From positions 124,001 through 188,000 of the forward strand of contig JALMLS010000216.1 of assembly GCA_038496445.1 (NCBI GenBank): 64,000 nucleotides of DNA. The letters are read 5' to 3'. Below, one piece after another: positions 10,733 to 22,204 of this stretch (the first letter of the stretch is position 1; every line of letters begins with the position of its first letter). The position numbers were made by a program, and so were the translations under genes. The notes beneath the pieces were generated by a model. The model had not been told where the DNA came from. It searched no databases and worked only from the letters and a program-made list of their open reading frames with translations. The stretch is from Trichosphaerium sp. ATCC 40318. Lineage: Eukaryota; Discosea; Flabellinia; Trichosidae.

Positions 10733-11919
10733 CTATACTGTCACGTAAACATGGTGGTACTTTAAAGCATTCCAGAAGAAGGGAATAGTGGGTACATTTT
10801 CACATGTAAGAGGTACTGAACCAATTATCTCCCAAGCACGTGATGGTGGTATACCTTTTCCAACAACATCAATGATTGGCTCCACATTAGAATTATTTCC
10901 TCCAAAGCGTGCTAAATAGAAAATGACATCATGCTGTATTTTTGTAGCAAATGGTTTGCTGTGTTGCACTTTATCAAGAAAAATCTTAAGATGAGAGAAG
11001 GATGATGCGTTTTCGGCAATAACCCTTCCAAGGCATCTACTGCGTCCAGCTTGCTTTTCAAGCTCTGAAAGTTCACTGGGTGTCAATTGGCTCCAGAATG
11101 GAGAACATGCTGCTATGATGCTCTCAGCTAGCTGAGCTCTTCCATCTGAAAGATGTTTTCTTAGGTATTCTTTTGCAATTAGCACGCCAGCTTGTTCATC
11201 AATGAGACCAAGTATTCTAAAATCCACGACATTCAAATCGTATTTCATTTCGTAGCAGCGACCTGAAATTAAAAATGACTCACTCGTAATGCGAAATATT
11301 CCATTAGAACTGATTGCTCTATGGGAAGGACGACTAATGGTTCCAAACCATCCTTTAAAAAAATTAGACTTATTTTGTTGTACACTACAACGTACTCCCT
11401 TGAAAAGCCAACTGGATTGCAGTGGAAGCAAAGTCTCTAGGCAAACAGTGTCGCACTAAGTTATCGTCTATACAGCGCCCTTCTACCTGTAGAATTGGCG
11501 TAACACGTTCTACAAACGACTGAAAGGGAAAATCCAAGATCGCAACAAGCTATGGCTTCGTATATATGTAAAACAAAAATTACAACTAAAACCAACCCGT
11601 AATCTCTCAGAGAGTTTTAACGAAACGTGAAACACTGCTTAAATTGCCAACAGCCACGACGTACAGCTTGTACACGCTTGATACGCTCTTTAGAAGATAA
11701 TGTGCAAAGATTGTCGTAGATCGAGGATACAGAGTCTTGGTAGTGACTCGCAAGCCAGTTAAACCCATCACCGTATTGCAAAACAATCAGGTAGTTATCT
11801 TTTGTCTCTCCGCTTTCGATTTGCTCCAATTGAGCTGTTAACACTGTACTGAGTAAAGCAAAATCTCGAGATACGCGCGTTACGGTTGTATTGGTTCTTC
11901 CAAGCCTTACTCGTAACAT
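10733..11919 (-). CDS. Unknown protein, possible mitochondrial presequence
   Basis: Three exons join in phase: from ATG 11919 to a GTACGT donor after RIKRVQA, then SFVERVTPILQVEGRC..., then a long exon beginning WFGTISRPSHRAISS. The total is roughly 360 residues. The N-terminus (MLRVRLGRTNTTVTRVSR) is rich in Arg and Ser/Thr without acids, as in mitochondrial import signals. The C-terminal part is helical, with Leu and Glu patterns (LTPSELSELEKQAGRSRC). I recognise no domain. Residues PFATKIQHDVIFYLARFGG may be part of a conserved core. Confidence 0.6.
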
Positions 11920-12137
11920 TTCGCAGAGTAGAGTACATTATAGACGCTTAAACTTGAGTTAAGTTCGTACCTTCATTTGATACCTACAGAGTGCTATGAA
12001 AGTTTTCAACATGAAGAACACATAGACCTTCCTCAAGTTACGCGCTGACACACATGGCGGTTATGCCAAAGCATGTCACTTTTTACCCACACTTTTGTGA
12101 ACTTGTAAACAGCCTCTTTTTTTTTATTGCTAATTTT

Positions 12138-13305
12138 CTATCTTTTTACAGGCAATATATTAAAGTGGTGGTATACTTGATGCATTTTTTCGAATATGGT
12201 GCATTTAAAATATTGGTTTACTACGGAAAAAAAGTTAACGATTGCCAGTGAGGAACTCCATAAAGGATTGAAGCCAAAAACAAATTTCAAACAACGAAAA
12301 TCAAAATGGCGTTTAATGGGTTCATTTATCACGTACTGTATTCGTTTATTTTCTGGGTATACGCAAGTATCAACAGTACGTTCTAAATTTGTATTAGCAT
12401 AAATAATTACAGTAGAAACCAAAAAAAAACAAAAGAAAACTAGAAAAATTACCTAAATCATCTTGCAAGTCCAACTGACAACCAGCATCCATTAAAGCCT
12501 GAATAACACGATACTCGCCGAATTGTGTACCTAACATAACAGCAGTTTCACCAAAGTTGTTTCTGGCATCCACCTATGAACATACTGAGCCAAAAGAACG
12601 TTGAGAGGCAAAATCAAAAAATTGAAAAAAAACAAATGTCAAATGAGTTTGGTTTGACAGCGTTGTTCGGTATCCACGTAATTGACTGTAGGGGGTAGCG
12701 TACGTCTATGACGTCTAGTTTTAGAATGTCTTTTACGCATTCATGATGTCCGTAGTTTGATGCTAGGTGTAATACGTTATTTCCTCTATCATCTACCTCT
12801 TCGTTCAAGTCTACGCCTGTATCTTGCACTATGTATCGAATGTTGCTAGTAATGATTAGAATATTGTTGATTGGCGTAATACAATCTATTTCGACTAATA
12901 CACGCGTGCGTGGTAGTTTTAAGGTGGATTAATACAAAATAGCGTACGGGCCATGACCACCTTTTGCTGCGCTAACAAGCGCTTTTCTGATGGCTGTGCG
13001 ATCATTTACATCTACCACTGGTGGTCTTCCTTTGCCAGTCTTTGAACCAAGTTCAGGCATTGGCATGTGTTTGGCCTCTCTGTGCATGTAGTGCTTGTCG
13101 TATATTTTACCCCGCCACACAGAGGAACCATGAGCGAGTGGGCCTCGTATACCCTTGATTTTTAATAAGTATGCTATAATGAACTTCCATGTACCTGTGT
13201 AGTGAACTGACGAGAACTTTGTACTGTTTTACGCGTATTAAGCTTTTTATTGGCAATAACTGCCTTTGTAGCGCATAGACGCGTTCCAGCGCGTACCACG
13301 AACAT
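12138..13305 (-). CDS. Ankyrin-repeat protein
   Basis: Exon 1 starts at ATG 13305 (MFVVRAGTRLCATKAVI) and splices in phase to GIRGPLAHGSSVWRGKIYD. The ankyrin part follows: a degenerate repeat (RTAIRKALVSAAKGGHG), then GNNVLHLASNYGHHECVKDI, then FGETAVMLGTQFGEYRVIQA. A GTACGC donor near 12950 and another at about 12702 keep the repeats in register. The last exon may be the open frame ending at 12138 (RTVDTCVYPENKRIQYVI), which resembles a closing ankyrin repeat and then loses similarity. The 3' end is therefore uncertain. The N-terminal 60 residues match nothing I can name. The role is probably protein-protein interaction. Confidence 0.6.
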
Positions 13306-13787
13306 CTTGCCTTGTTTATCGCAACTGCAAACAAATACAGTCAAGTACAGTCTTGTAGCGACTTGGAAAAAAACAAACACAAAACTATGTCACAATCAAA
13401 GCGTTTTTCTTTATATTAGGTAACCAAAAATTACGCCGCGCGCACTGCAATGCTCCACAGGTGGCTTTATTCAGCCCACCTTACGGCCAGGTAAGTATTA
13501 CGATGAAGCACGCCGCTGATAGCACTATCATTGTAGTGATCGCTAGCAGGTGCGTACGTGGTTAAGTATGTGATGTCAGTGAGATTTGTTTTAGTGCTAC
13601 ATGCCAAAAATTATTGTGGACTCGGTCGTTGAAAAAAAATAACCACGTAGGCCGAGTATATAATGATTAGAGGTAATTCTTTCGTACATGGAGTTATGCT
13701 TGCCCTCTTTCTGGCAACTACAATACTTTTTGGGGGTTTTAAATGTTTTTGGTTTTGAAGAATCTTTGAGCGCGTTTGTATGGTGTT
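13306..13787. other. Intergenic, one doubtful spliced micro-ORF
   Basis: A reading from ATG 13450 (MLHRWLYSAHLTA) to a GTAAGT donor, with an acceptor near 13590, would give a product of under 45 residues. I would not annotate it without transcript support. Confidence 0.3.
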
Positions 13788-14403
13788 CTAGTTTCTTAAA
13801 AATCGAAGGACAGCGTCTGTGGCAGTCTTTGAAAATTGCTTAATATCTTGTTCTGCGATTGGCACCTCTTCACTGCTCTTTAGTGCTGTTCGTTGTGCTA
13901 TTTCATCAGGATCTGTTTCAAACAAGATACCTCCATCTATCAATTCGTCCAAGGCAATTAATACGTAGTCAAGATTCTCTAAAACCATGCGTTTGTCAAT
14001 GAGACCGCGTAATAAAATCGATATAGCGTCGTAGTATCTAGTAATAAAAAGTTACAACAATTGTAGCTTTTAAAATAACGTGCGAGTTCAAAATACTCCA
14101 TAAGATAAGCTCATTTTCATGTTGATCGCCAATAACGTAAAAAATAAGGTCTGCAGCGCTAAAACAACTAAGAACCAACTACAACGCTACTAAATTAACG
14201 TACCTTTTGTACACGACGATGTATTTATTAAAGAGAGCAATGTCAGAACTGCTTTTGTGTGTTTTTTCCCATAGGCTTTTTTCAAACGCTTCCTTTTCTT
14301 TCTCAGCCCCAAATTCGTCCTCAATTTGTGGGTAATACTTAGCAACAATACGTTTGCCTTTAGAATCAAGAATAAGAAGAGCTTTTACGCTGTACAGCGA
14401 CAT
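13788..14403 (-). CDS. Coatomer subunit zeta
   Basis: Zeta-COP is the small longin-fold subunit of the COPI coat, paired with gamma-COP in retrograde Golgi-ER transport. Three exons encode MSLYSVKALLILDSKGKRI at the N-terminus, FEKSLWEK, DIALFNKYIVVYK, then IGDQHENELILWSILNS, and finally LENLDYVLIAL and DGGILFETDPDEIAQRT, the family signature. The length is about 180 residues, as expected. The second intron (14038-14083) keeps frame only with a GC donor (GCACGT), giving LNS-YYDAISILLRGLIDKR. The start is unambiguous (ATG 14403). It faces the kinase gene across about 235 bp. Confidence 0.93.
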
Positions 14404-14639
14404 TATGCTTTGTTATTTAGCAACGTAAGCAAAATAACCCATGTACGTTGAGGGCAAAGTCGTAAAAGGTCAACAAACCACGAATTGTACGGATCGCAAA
14501 TCTCAAAAAGTTTGGCTAGACGTTGTATACAAAGCGCGACTGTTTAACGCAAGATACAAGTACACTAGTAAAGCGGTTAACATTAACCAGAAGCTCACAT
14601 AAGTGTATTTGGTTTGGCGAGTTATTTAAAGAGCCAGAG
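14404..14639. promoter_or_regulatory. Shared upstream region of zeta-COP and kinase genes
   Basis: The two start codons diverge across about 235 bp, so both promoters must lie here or overlap the 5' exons. I see no TATA box with certainty. Confidence 0.45.
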
Positions 14640-17600
14640 ATGGCAACGCAGTACGTGCATAATTGAATTCAACGCAATTAGAGTGCAAAATCGGTTTGGG
14701 GTGTTTTTTAATGTAGCGCTTATCGTGACTGACATGCATGCGCGTCAGCTCTTTCATGCTCGACACTGTTTTCACTGGCTAACATACCATTTAGTAAGAA
14801 ACAAACATCTCTTGATTCAGGCTCAATCTCAGATGGCTTAGCGTTCGCAGCTGCCCAGAAAAGTGGCATTTCAAGACGTATGTCCAAAAAACGGGTATGG
14901 TAGGGTTTGTTGTTTATTGTTTACGCGTTTCTAGGGCTTGGGGTTATACAAAGACATACTCGCGGGTACTACTCAAGGAGCAACTTTCGAAACAGTACAA
15001 GAAGCACTCATTGTATGCTTCGAGCTAGTACCTGACGAATGCTTGCGTGAATGTACGTTTTTTACCGACCTAATAAAATCTAAATAAAAAAAATCAGATT
15101 ATGATTCCTAACGTAAAACTACCTTAGATTATACTTGCACACTACGTCGTAATGGATTTACAAGTGATACACCAGGATTACTATATATTACAAATCTCCG
15201 TGTATGCTTTTTCTCGAGAGGTAGATTCCACAATGACACTGGAGTACGTTTTTTTTTTGTTGGTTTTTCTTTTTTTTTTTTTTTGTGACTCCGTTTCAAA
15301 TTAGGAATGTTTTTGTTTTTGTTTTTTTCACTACTTGAGTAACGCTTGTACTGTAGTATAAATTCAGCTTTGAAGACCTTTTGGAGGTGAGAGCGCCACC
15401 CGGTAACTCATATATTACGTTTGTTACAGCTAGGTCTGAAAAGAAGGTACGTTTCTATTGAGCACTCTTTTTTTTTGACTCCGAGTTTACTTAGTACACC
15501 TTCACTGCCTTTGAAAATCGTGATAAAACATTCGAATTAATACAAAAGATCTTATTTGGTTTTTCTGGAAATTACGCTGTTCATACAGCAGTACAAGTAC
15601 AGGATCAAGCTAAACTAAGGGCTATACTCACAAGAGATGTTACAAAACTCAATCTTGAGAATTCAAAGAATCTTGTTCCTCTTGAGGTTGCTATCTTGGG
15701 AAGTAGTGAATCTTTAGTTCGTCTCATTTTGAGCTTCTACGGGTACTTCGAAACCTTGTTTATAGGTTATTTCTGACGTTGATGGTTCAGGCAGCACCGT
15801 GAGAGAGTTAGTTTGGATCGCTTGGACTCTCAAAAGGAGAACTACTTACATTTTGCTTTTCGCAATAGTAAAGAAGTTGATATATCAGATTCTGTTCTCC
15901 TTACTCTTATTGACTATATTGGAAACTCTCCAAATGGACAAGATATGGTTGCTGGAAAGAATATTGATGGTAATACACCTCTCCATTACTTTTGTAGATA
16001 CTGTCCTTCCTTGAATTGCAAAAAACTGGGTACGCTTTGTTTGAGCTGTCTACGGATGTTTGAGCTTATACTTTGAAGGTGAAACTCTTTTGAAGAATGG
16101 TGCTGATGTTAATGCAAGGAACGATGTTGGTGAAACACCGTTACATAAGGCGGTTGATAATAGAAAAGTCAGGTATATGTTTGAATGACATCTGTTTATC
16201 TCTTGATTGATGGCTTACTCTGTTTTGTTTTGTTTAGAGTCTTCATGGTTGAAATGCTTCTTAGATACCATGCAAGTGTTAACACAGCTAATTCTCAAGG
16301 AGAAACAGCTCTACATTGGGCAGCCAGGTAAGGTGAATCCTAGGTTTAAATGGCTTACTTGGTATAGACGTGGTCGTCAAGATATGGTTCTTATGTTGAT
16401 AGAAAGTGGTGCAGATGTATCTAAACGAGGTGGTAAAAATAATTACACACCAAGGGAGGTCGTAGAAAAGGAGATTGAACATCATCGTTCCTGTGTGAGT
16501 TTCCATTAGTTTTTTAAACTTACGTTATTGATTGTATTTCACAGGGTGTTGCACCTACAGATTTTACAATCATGAACCTACGGAAATGTATTGAGTTGCT
16601 CAAACAAACTGAGTGTGCGTTGCAGCTTTTTATTTTTATCTTGAAGACATTAATATTCGTTTCAGATACAATGAAGTGGTTGAGGGATTTGGGTATTAGT
16701 GATTTTTATGATAATTTTATTGAACGTAAAATGCACACCATTGATGCACTTTGTGCTATCGATGAAGGTATATTAGCAGAGATGGGTATTAAAGTTACAG
16801 TGGGACTACGTTTAAAGTTCGGTAGAGCGGTCAAACTATTAAGAGAAATGCGGTGTACGCTATTGTTTCCATTATTTTTTTTTCTTGCTTTTGTAGGGCG
16901 ATATGACTTTTTGGTGATATCTTGTTTTCTTTTCCTATTTCTTTCTTGTTTCTAAACGTTATTTTAGCGCGTGAAGTAAAGCGCATGGAAAAAGACAAAC
17001 GAGAATTAGAGGAAGCCCAAAGGGAAGCTAAAATGCGTGAAGGAAAACAACGTAGAGCACTTGCTCTTAAAAAACGTGCTGCAAGGAAAGAAGCTTTGGA
17101 AGATGTTAAGGGCAGTGCTCCTGTAGATATACTTGAAGATAAGGTACTACAAACAATTCTTATATTAAAACAACACCTAACATGCATAGGTGGATGTCAC
17201 AACGATTCTAAAGGCTTTGGGTGTAGACAAGTCTTCAGAACTTATACTGTCAAATTCAAGAGTGGAGTATACTCAAGTTCTTGGTGTTGGATCAGCCGGT
17301 ACTGTTTACAAAGGTATTCTAGACGACAACACACAAATAGCAGTCAAAGTATTAAATAATACTGATGCAATGGATGAAGTTGATGAATTTAAAAAAGAGT
17401 TTTTGGTACGGCAGTTTTCAACATTTTTCGATACAATGCACATGCGAAGAACAAACAAATTAATAACTTCGTAGATTTTAAGTCAAGTCGAGTCCGAGCA
17501 CATTATAAAGTTCTATGGTATAGTGCTCGAACCAGAGTTATGTATGGTAATGGAGTACTGCTCCAGACGTATGTTTATTTTGTTTTCTCGGTCAAGAGTT

Positions 17601-18662
17601 TGTCGCTAACTGTAATTTTTTACAGGCTCACTCTTCCATGTGCTTAATGACCCACTTATACATATCGGATGGCCTAGATTCTTTGCCTTTTCTACGGATA
17701 TGGCAAGGGGCATGGATTACCTCCACACGTGGGATCTTTCTCCCATCTTTCATAGGGACTTCAAGTCCTTAAACTTATTGGTGAGTAACATATTAAAAAA
17801 AAGAAACACATGGAGTTTTAAATATCTGCTGTTTAGGTTTCTGAGGATTGGAGCATTAAACTCTGTGATTTTAATCTCAGCAGGACACAAGGACCAGATT
17901 TAAAGACGCTAAAGAAAGTCTGTGGAACTTATGCTTATTGTGCACCTGAGTTGTTCAACGAGACCGGCGTGTTTACTGACAAGGCCGATATGTATAGTAT
18001 GGGTATAGTGTTATGGGAGCTCATTTTCCGTATCATAAAGTACGACTTGGAACGAAACCAACTTTGTATTTTCGTTATCTTATGTATAAATTAGGTTACG
18101 ATACGGGAGACCATACGAGGAGTACCCTCATATTCAACGTGATTTCCAGATTTTATTCCAAAGCTCGTTGGTACGAGGAAGAGTTTTTCTTTTCTTTTTC
18201 TTTTCTTAGTTTTTTCTGATTTTCTTTAATTTTTAGGGACTACGTCCAACGTTACCAGAAACTACGCCACAGGGCATAGCTAGTATATTCCATTCTCTAA
18301 CTCATGCCAAACACACAGAACGCTTTAGTGCTGGAGAAGTACGTAGTACAGCTTTTTTAATCTAGTGAGAAGCTTATCAGTTTTTTTTTTTTCAGACTGT
18401 TATCAAACTGCGTGAAAACTTTGAATTGTACAAAGAAAACCGCAGAGGATGGGATGAATGTATAGCAACAGAACCAGTAGTAAAAAAATTATCTCGTACC
18501 AAGCCAGATTTGGACAAGAGAACACCAAGGTTAGTAGTAATTTTTTTTGTTGTTACTTTGTTTTGATGCTCATCAATTTACCCTTGCTTTAGAAAAAATA
18601 GTACAAGAGCAAAATCAAAAGCTAAAGTCCAAAAGAAGAGGTCAGATATCTCTACTACGTAG
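14640..18662 (+). CDS. GRAM-ankyrin-SAM protein kinase (TKL-like) with DFN motif
   Basis: About 18 exons encode one long protein. The order is: a GRAM domain (CTLRRNGFTSDTPGLLYIT, then LYITNLRVCFF, EDLLEVRAPPG), which binds membrane lipid; ankyrin repeats (KNIDGNTPLHYF, NDVGETPLHKAVDN, NSQGETALHWAAR); a SAM domain (MKWLRDLGISDFYDNFIE); a Lys/Glu coiled coil (about 16980-17110); and a kinase domain. The kinase shows GVGSAGTVYKG, the VAIK-type AVKV, HRDFKSLNLL with the catalytic Asp, and CAPELF as the APE motif. The DFG triad reads DFN (KLCDFNLSR), so Mg2+ handling may be altered. The start is ATG 14640, whose 11-nt exon ends at a GTACGT donor. The stop TAG is at 18660-18662. The likely role is membrane-linked signalling. 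Confidence 0.88.
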
Positions 18663-18883
18663 TACACTAGTTGTGGTACCACTGTTACAGTTAAAAAAAG
18701 TGGAGAGGTTGAAAATTGGTTTGGTTTTTTTTTTCATCAAAAAAAAATACCAGACTAGTTCCTCTCTACTTTTTTCATAAATTTGTAAAATATGTACTTT
18801 AAATGCGAAAAATGTCAGGCTTTATTAGCTGCGTTTATGTTTGCACCTTGTGCTATTGAAATAAAAATAATAAATAAACAAAA
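18663..18883. other. 3' region of the kinase gene
   Basis: Poly-T and poly-A runs, AATAAA-like sequence near 18860 and no coding exon. Probably untranslated or intergenic. Confidence 0.4.
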
Positions 18884-19196
18884 ATGTGGGGAACTTTGAA
18901 ATCACAGAGATTGCAGCTATGTTTTCTTGGCCTTCCGAATAAGGTAATTGTCGACATTACTTTGCACAAATTATCAGTCGTTTCCACTGATCTTAGTGTC
19001 GAAGAGCGTAGATTGGAAAACTCTTGTAAGCTTTGGTGCCGTAAATTATTTTTACACCATTGATCGAAAGCAGTCCATTAACCTTTATTCTTTTGGCACC
19101 TTGAAAGTGTACAACACAAGGTTGTTAAAAAGGCTAAAACCACAATTTTTTTCGCCAAGTATTGGCTTTAAAAGTGTTTGGATATTAAATATCTAG
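18884..19196 (+). CDS. Small unknown protein
   Basis: Two exons join in phase (18884-18943, intron to 19004, exon from 19005). The product starts MWGTLKSQRLQLCFLGLPNK, continues SVDWKTLVSFGAVNYFYT and SINLYSFGTLKVYNTRL, and ends at TAG 19194-19196, about 104 residues. Composition is protein-like with alternating aromatic and basic residues. I recognise no domain, and the acceptor (GTCGAAG) is not pyrimidine-rich, so the model is tentative. Confidence 0.35.
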
Positions 19197-19736
19197 TACC
19201 CAAGTCGCAAAGTTGTAGCTTAGCGTAGAAACTCTTGAGGGCTGACAGTAATGGATTCCAATAATACATGATCATTATGATAATTGACGTGACGTTAAGT
19301 GGTGATTAAAATTTCGTATTAGTTACAATTTTAATATTGCCTAAGGAACTGTACACTGTTGAACCTAAAAAACACTCTTCTGTGTGCGTAGAAATACTGT
19401 ACACGTGACAATCAGTTATATTTTTAAATTACAACAGCATCCAGTAGACCCTTAGAAATAAATAGTCCTAAACAGTACGAACAAACGCCTTTTATTACAA
19501 CAATAATTTCATTTTATAAAACGGTTTTCAAGGTTCATAACGTGATGCAAAACCAATATTCAGAGCGATTCAACACATATTTGAAAGCTTTCTTTTGATT
19601 GATTGAGTCATAGATAGTTTCTGTGAAAAAAAAGAGCTTTCAAATATGGTTTACGCTCAAGTAGCTTTTTGAACTAGTTTGGCATCACGTGGAGAAAAGT
19701 ATTTTCCCCTTAATTATTTTATTGGTTGTGACACTC
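19197..19736. other. Intergenic, AT-rich
   Basis: No coding exon was recognised. A CACGTG at about 19685 lies 50 bp upstream of the MORN gene start and another near 19394. Confidence 0.4.
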
Positions 19737-21086
19737 ATGAGAAGCACTTCCAACACTAAAGATTGTCAACTAAAACGGAAACTAGTGGAACTTCGGCAAG
19801 ACCGTTCTGATTTGGACATCACTCACGGAATAGAAATTGTACGGAAATTGTTCATGTCATTGTTATTTCTTTCGCAACTATTCCGTTTTTTTTCGTAGCA
19901 AAGGCACACTCCTCTCTAAATGCACAAAACATAGGAAAATGACGCTGAAACAGATTATCGCTCTCTACAGGATCTTCCAGCTGAGATTCTGCTTGATATA
20001 GTTGATATTGACTCAGAGGTGTATATTAAAATGCCACTTTTATCAAAAGAGACAGCAATGAAAACTAGATTTAATAGTGATTTGACAAAAAAGGGTAAGT
20101 GGCTGCAAGTAATACAATACGGCAAAGACTATGTCATAAAACTCAAACAGTGTTACTATATCAACGGCATTCTAGACAGAGAGTACAGAGAGTGGTGTGT
20201 GTTTGGTCCACTGGTTAAACAGTGTTACTACATAAATGGTAAACTAGAAGGAGAGTACAAAGAATGGTACGGCGGTACAAGGTTTAGGGTTTCCTTGACA
20301 AAGCATTGTTGTTATGTAAATGGAAAACTTGATGGAGAGTACAAAGAATGGTTCAAGGACGGCAATATAAGTATACATTGTTACTATAAAAATGGTATAC
20401 ACGATGGAGAGTACAAACAATGGTTTGAGTGTGGTACAATGAGCGTGCATTGTTTCTATGTAAATGGAAAACTTGATGGAGAGTACAAAGAGCGGTTTAT
20501 GGACGGCGAAGTGATTTTGTTTTCTTATACAGCAAACACAAAAAGGTTTAATCGCTTAAAACCGCGACTGTTTCTATGTAAATGGAAACTTGATGGAGAG
20601 TTAAAAGAATGGTCTACGGACGGGAATATGAGCGTACATTGTTTCTATGTAGACGGAAAACTTAATGGCAAGTACGAAAAGATGTCTAAGAATGGTAAAA
20701 CACATACACTTTGTTACTATGTAAATGGAGTACACCACGGAGAGTATAAAAAATGGAAAACAAAAAGGACCAAAATTTGGTATGACACAAGGATTTTAGA
20801 TGATACTTTGATCCGACATTGTTATTATAACAACGGTAAATTTAATGGTGATTACAAGCAGTGGTATTACTGCGGTAACTTGAAGAAGCAATGTTGTTAT
20901 TTGAATGGTAAACGTGAAGGAGAGTACAAAGAGTGGTATCAGAATGGTAAATTACGTAAGCAATGCTACTATTCAAATGGTAAACTAGACGGAGAGTACA
21001 AAGAGTGGTATCAGAATGGTAAATTACGTAAGCAATGCTACTATTCAAATGGTAAACTAAGTAGGCACTATCATCATACAAAATGA
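19737..21086 (+). CDS. F-box-like/MORN-repeat (YwqK-type) protein, copy F
   Basis: Exon 1 (19737-19838, MRSTSNTKDCQLKRKLVEL...) splices in phase to exon 2 from 19935. An LP-type motif (DLPAEILLDIVDIDSEVYIK) resembles the first helix of an F-box. About a dozen 22-24-residue repeats follow, of the form Y-K-E-W-x-x-x-G-x-l-x-x-x-C-Y-Y-x-N-G-K-L-D-G-E, the pattern found in MORN/YwqK repeat proteins. The last two full units (20922 and 20994) are virtually identical over 70 bp. Around 20500-20590 the repeat register is lost and then regained, apparently through two compensating small indels. The copy at 58643-59431 has the same architecture. The target or partner is unknown; a repeat scaffold on an F-box-like adaptor is inferred. 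Confidence 0.8.
20922..21058 (+). repeat. Recent 72-bp tandem duplication in MORN gene
   Basis: The unit at 20922-20993 is repeated at 20994 onward with essentially no differences over about 65-70 bp. It codes for one 24-residue repeat (starting EYKEWYQNGKLRKQCYY). Confidence 0.85.
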
Positions 21087-21836
21087 GATTAAAACAAGAA
21101 TGTTAACTTTAAACTATTATGCAAAAAGCAAGTTATACACAATACCATTGCAGTAAAAAAAAGCTAGCTGTAAAACCACGTGTTTGATTTGTTTACTGTA
21201 TTTCAAATTTACTTAATTTCAGAAATGTAGTTGCTTTAGTAACCGTACAGATCATTCGTGTAGGAGTTCAATGGGCTTGGGACGCAACGCTTAGTTTGAA
21301 CAATGATAGTGATCAACCAACATTTTCTTTAATTTTTGGTTCGGCACAGCGACAAGCGCATGTGCCGATGAGACACAAAAATTGTACCCCACGGCGTTAT
21401 CTTACTTTAGCCACCTGCACAAAGTGCATTACGGGCTGTTCTAAAGTATTGACTCTGCCTACATGATCACAGAAGACACAGAAACAGGTACGTAATCTTT
21501 GGTATTCAGAAATAGAAATTAAGTAAGTATTAGTATATTCTTTGCTCATACAGTATGCGTTATTTTAACTCAAAAAGCACGAAAAAAACCAGAAGGTGCA
21601 AGTTCGGTGAATTTTAGTTTCTCCTGAACTTGCAATGACGGAACGTTAACCCATTGAATAACAACTATGGCCAGTGAGAAAGTTAGAAGCTCAACGTATT
21701 TTGGAGTTCGCTCTATGTGCTTGATTTGTGAACGTTCTAGCAATGTCATCGCCTTAGTCCTAAAAGATAATACATTTATGGATAGTATAAGTGTTCTTTA
21801 TTTACAGTTGTTGTGTTTTGTCACAAGGCCACATTG
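21087..21836. other. Intergenic with repeat copy 2 and a doubtful ORF
   Basis: Besides the repeat at about 21322-21520, a plus-strand frame from ATG 21667 (MASEKVRSSTYFGVRSM) runs 73 codons and overlaps the end of the minus-strand gene. It contains MCLICERSSN but no known domain, and I regard it as doubtful. Confidence 0.35.
21322..21520 (+). repeat. Dispersed ~190-bp repeat, copy 2
   Basis: This copy matches copy 3 along its length, including a central block (GGGCTGTTCTAAAGTA, then CTCTGCCTACATGATCACAG) that copy 1 lacks. It starts about 235 bp beyond the stop of the MORN gene, in the same orientation. In copies 2 and 3 the block ends in CAG followed by GTACGTAA, which looks like a splice donor in this genome. 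Confidence 0.8.
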
Positions 21837-22184
21837 TTACTTAAATATAGCAGCAGGAGGGCAAAAAATCTCTAGTACGAAAAAATAGTCTTCTGGAGCA
21901 TCAGGATCATAGACATGCTTCATGCCTTTACATCCTTTGCACTTCCACCCGTGTTCCCGCTTATCCATGAACTTGTGTTTGTGTAAATTACAGTACCAGT
22001 CTCCACATACTGAGCAATACCGAGGCTTCTTTCCTTGCCAGTCTTTTTTGTATTTCACTCTTCTATGGTTTTCTCCTACTACAATTCTATCGCATGCAGT
22101 ACATGTTGTATTTGCATCAAACGGAGGTAGGTTAGGTATTATTTCTTCTCCTTTCTTTGGCTTGCGTCGCTTGGTTTCTGACAT
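21837..22184 (-). CDS. Small Cys/His-rich (probable zinc-binding) protein
   Basis: An uninterrupted frame from ATG 22184 codes for up to 115 residues. A Lys-rich start (MSETKRRKPKKGEE) precedes paired Cys: TTCTACDR, YCSVCGDWYCNLHKH and WKCKGCKG. The spacing would suit two zinc ions in a RING/PHD/FYVE-like treble-clef arrangement, but no specific family is recognised. The 3' end may be spliced, since a GTAC sits just before the last 10 codons. A transcription or RNA-binding role is possible, not shown. Confidence 0.55.
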   Translation of the reverse strand: MSETKRRKPKKGEEIIPNLPPFDANTTCTACDRIVVGENHRRVKYKKDWQGKKPRYCSVCGDWYCNLHKHKFMDKREHGWKCKGCKGMKHVYDPDAPEDYFFVLEIFCPPAAIFK

Positions 22185-22204
22185 TGATTTGTTGTTAGGT
22201 TAGA

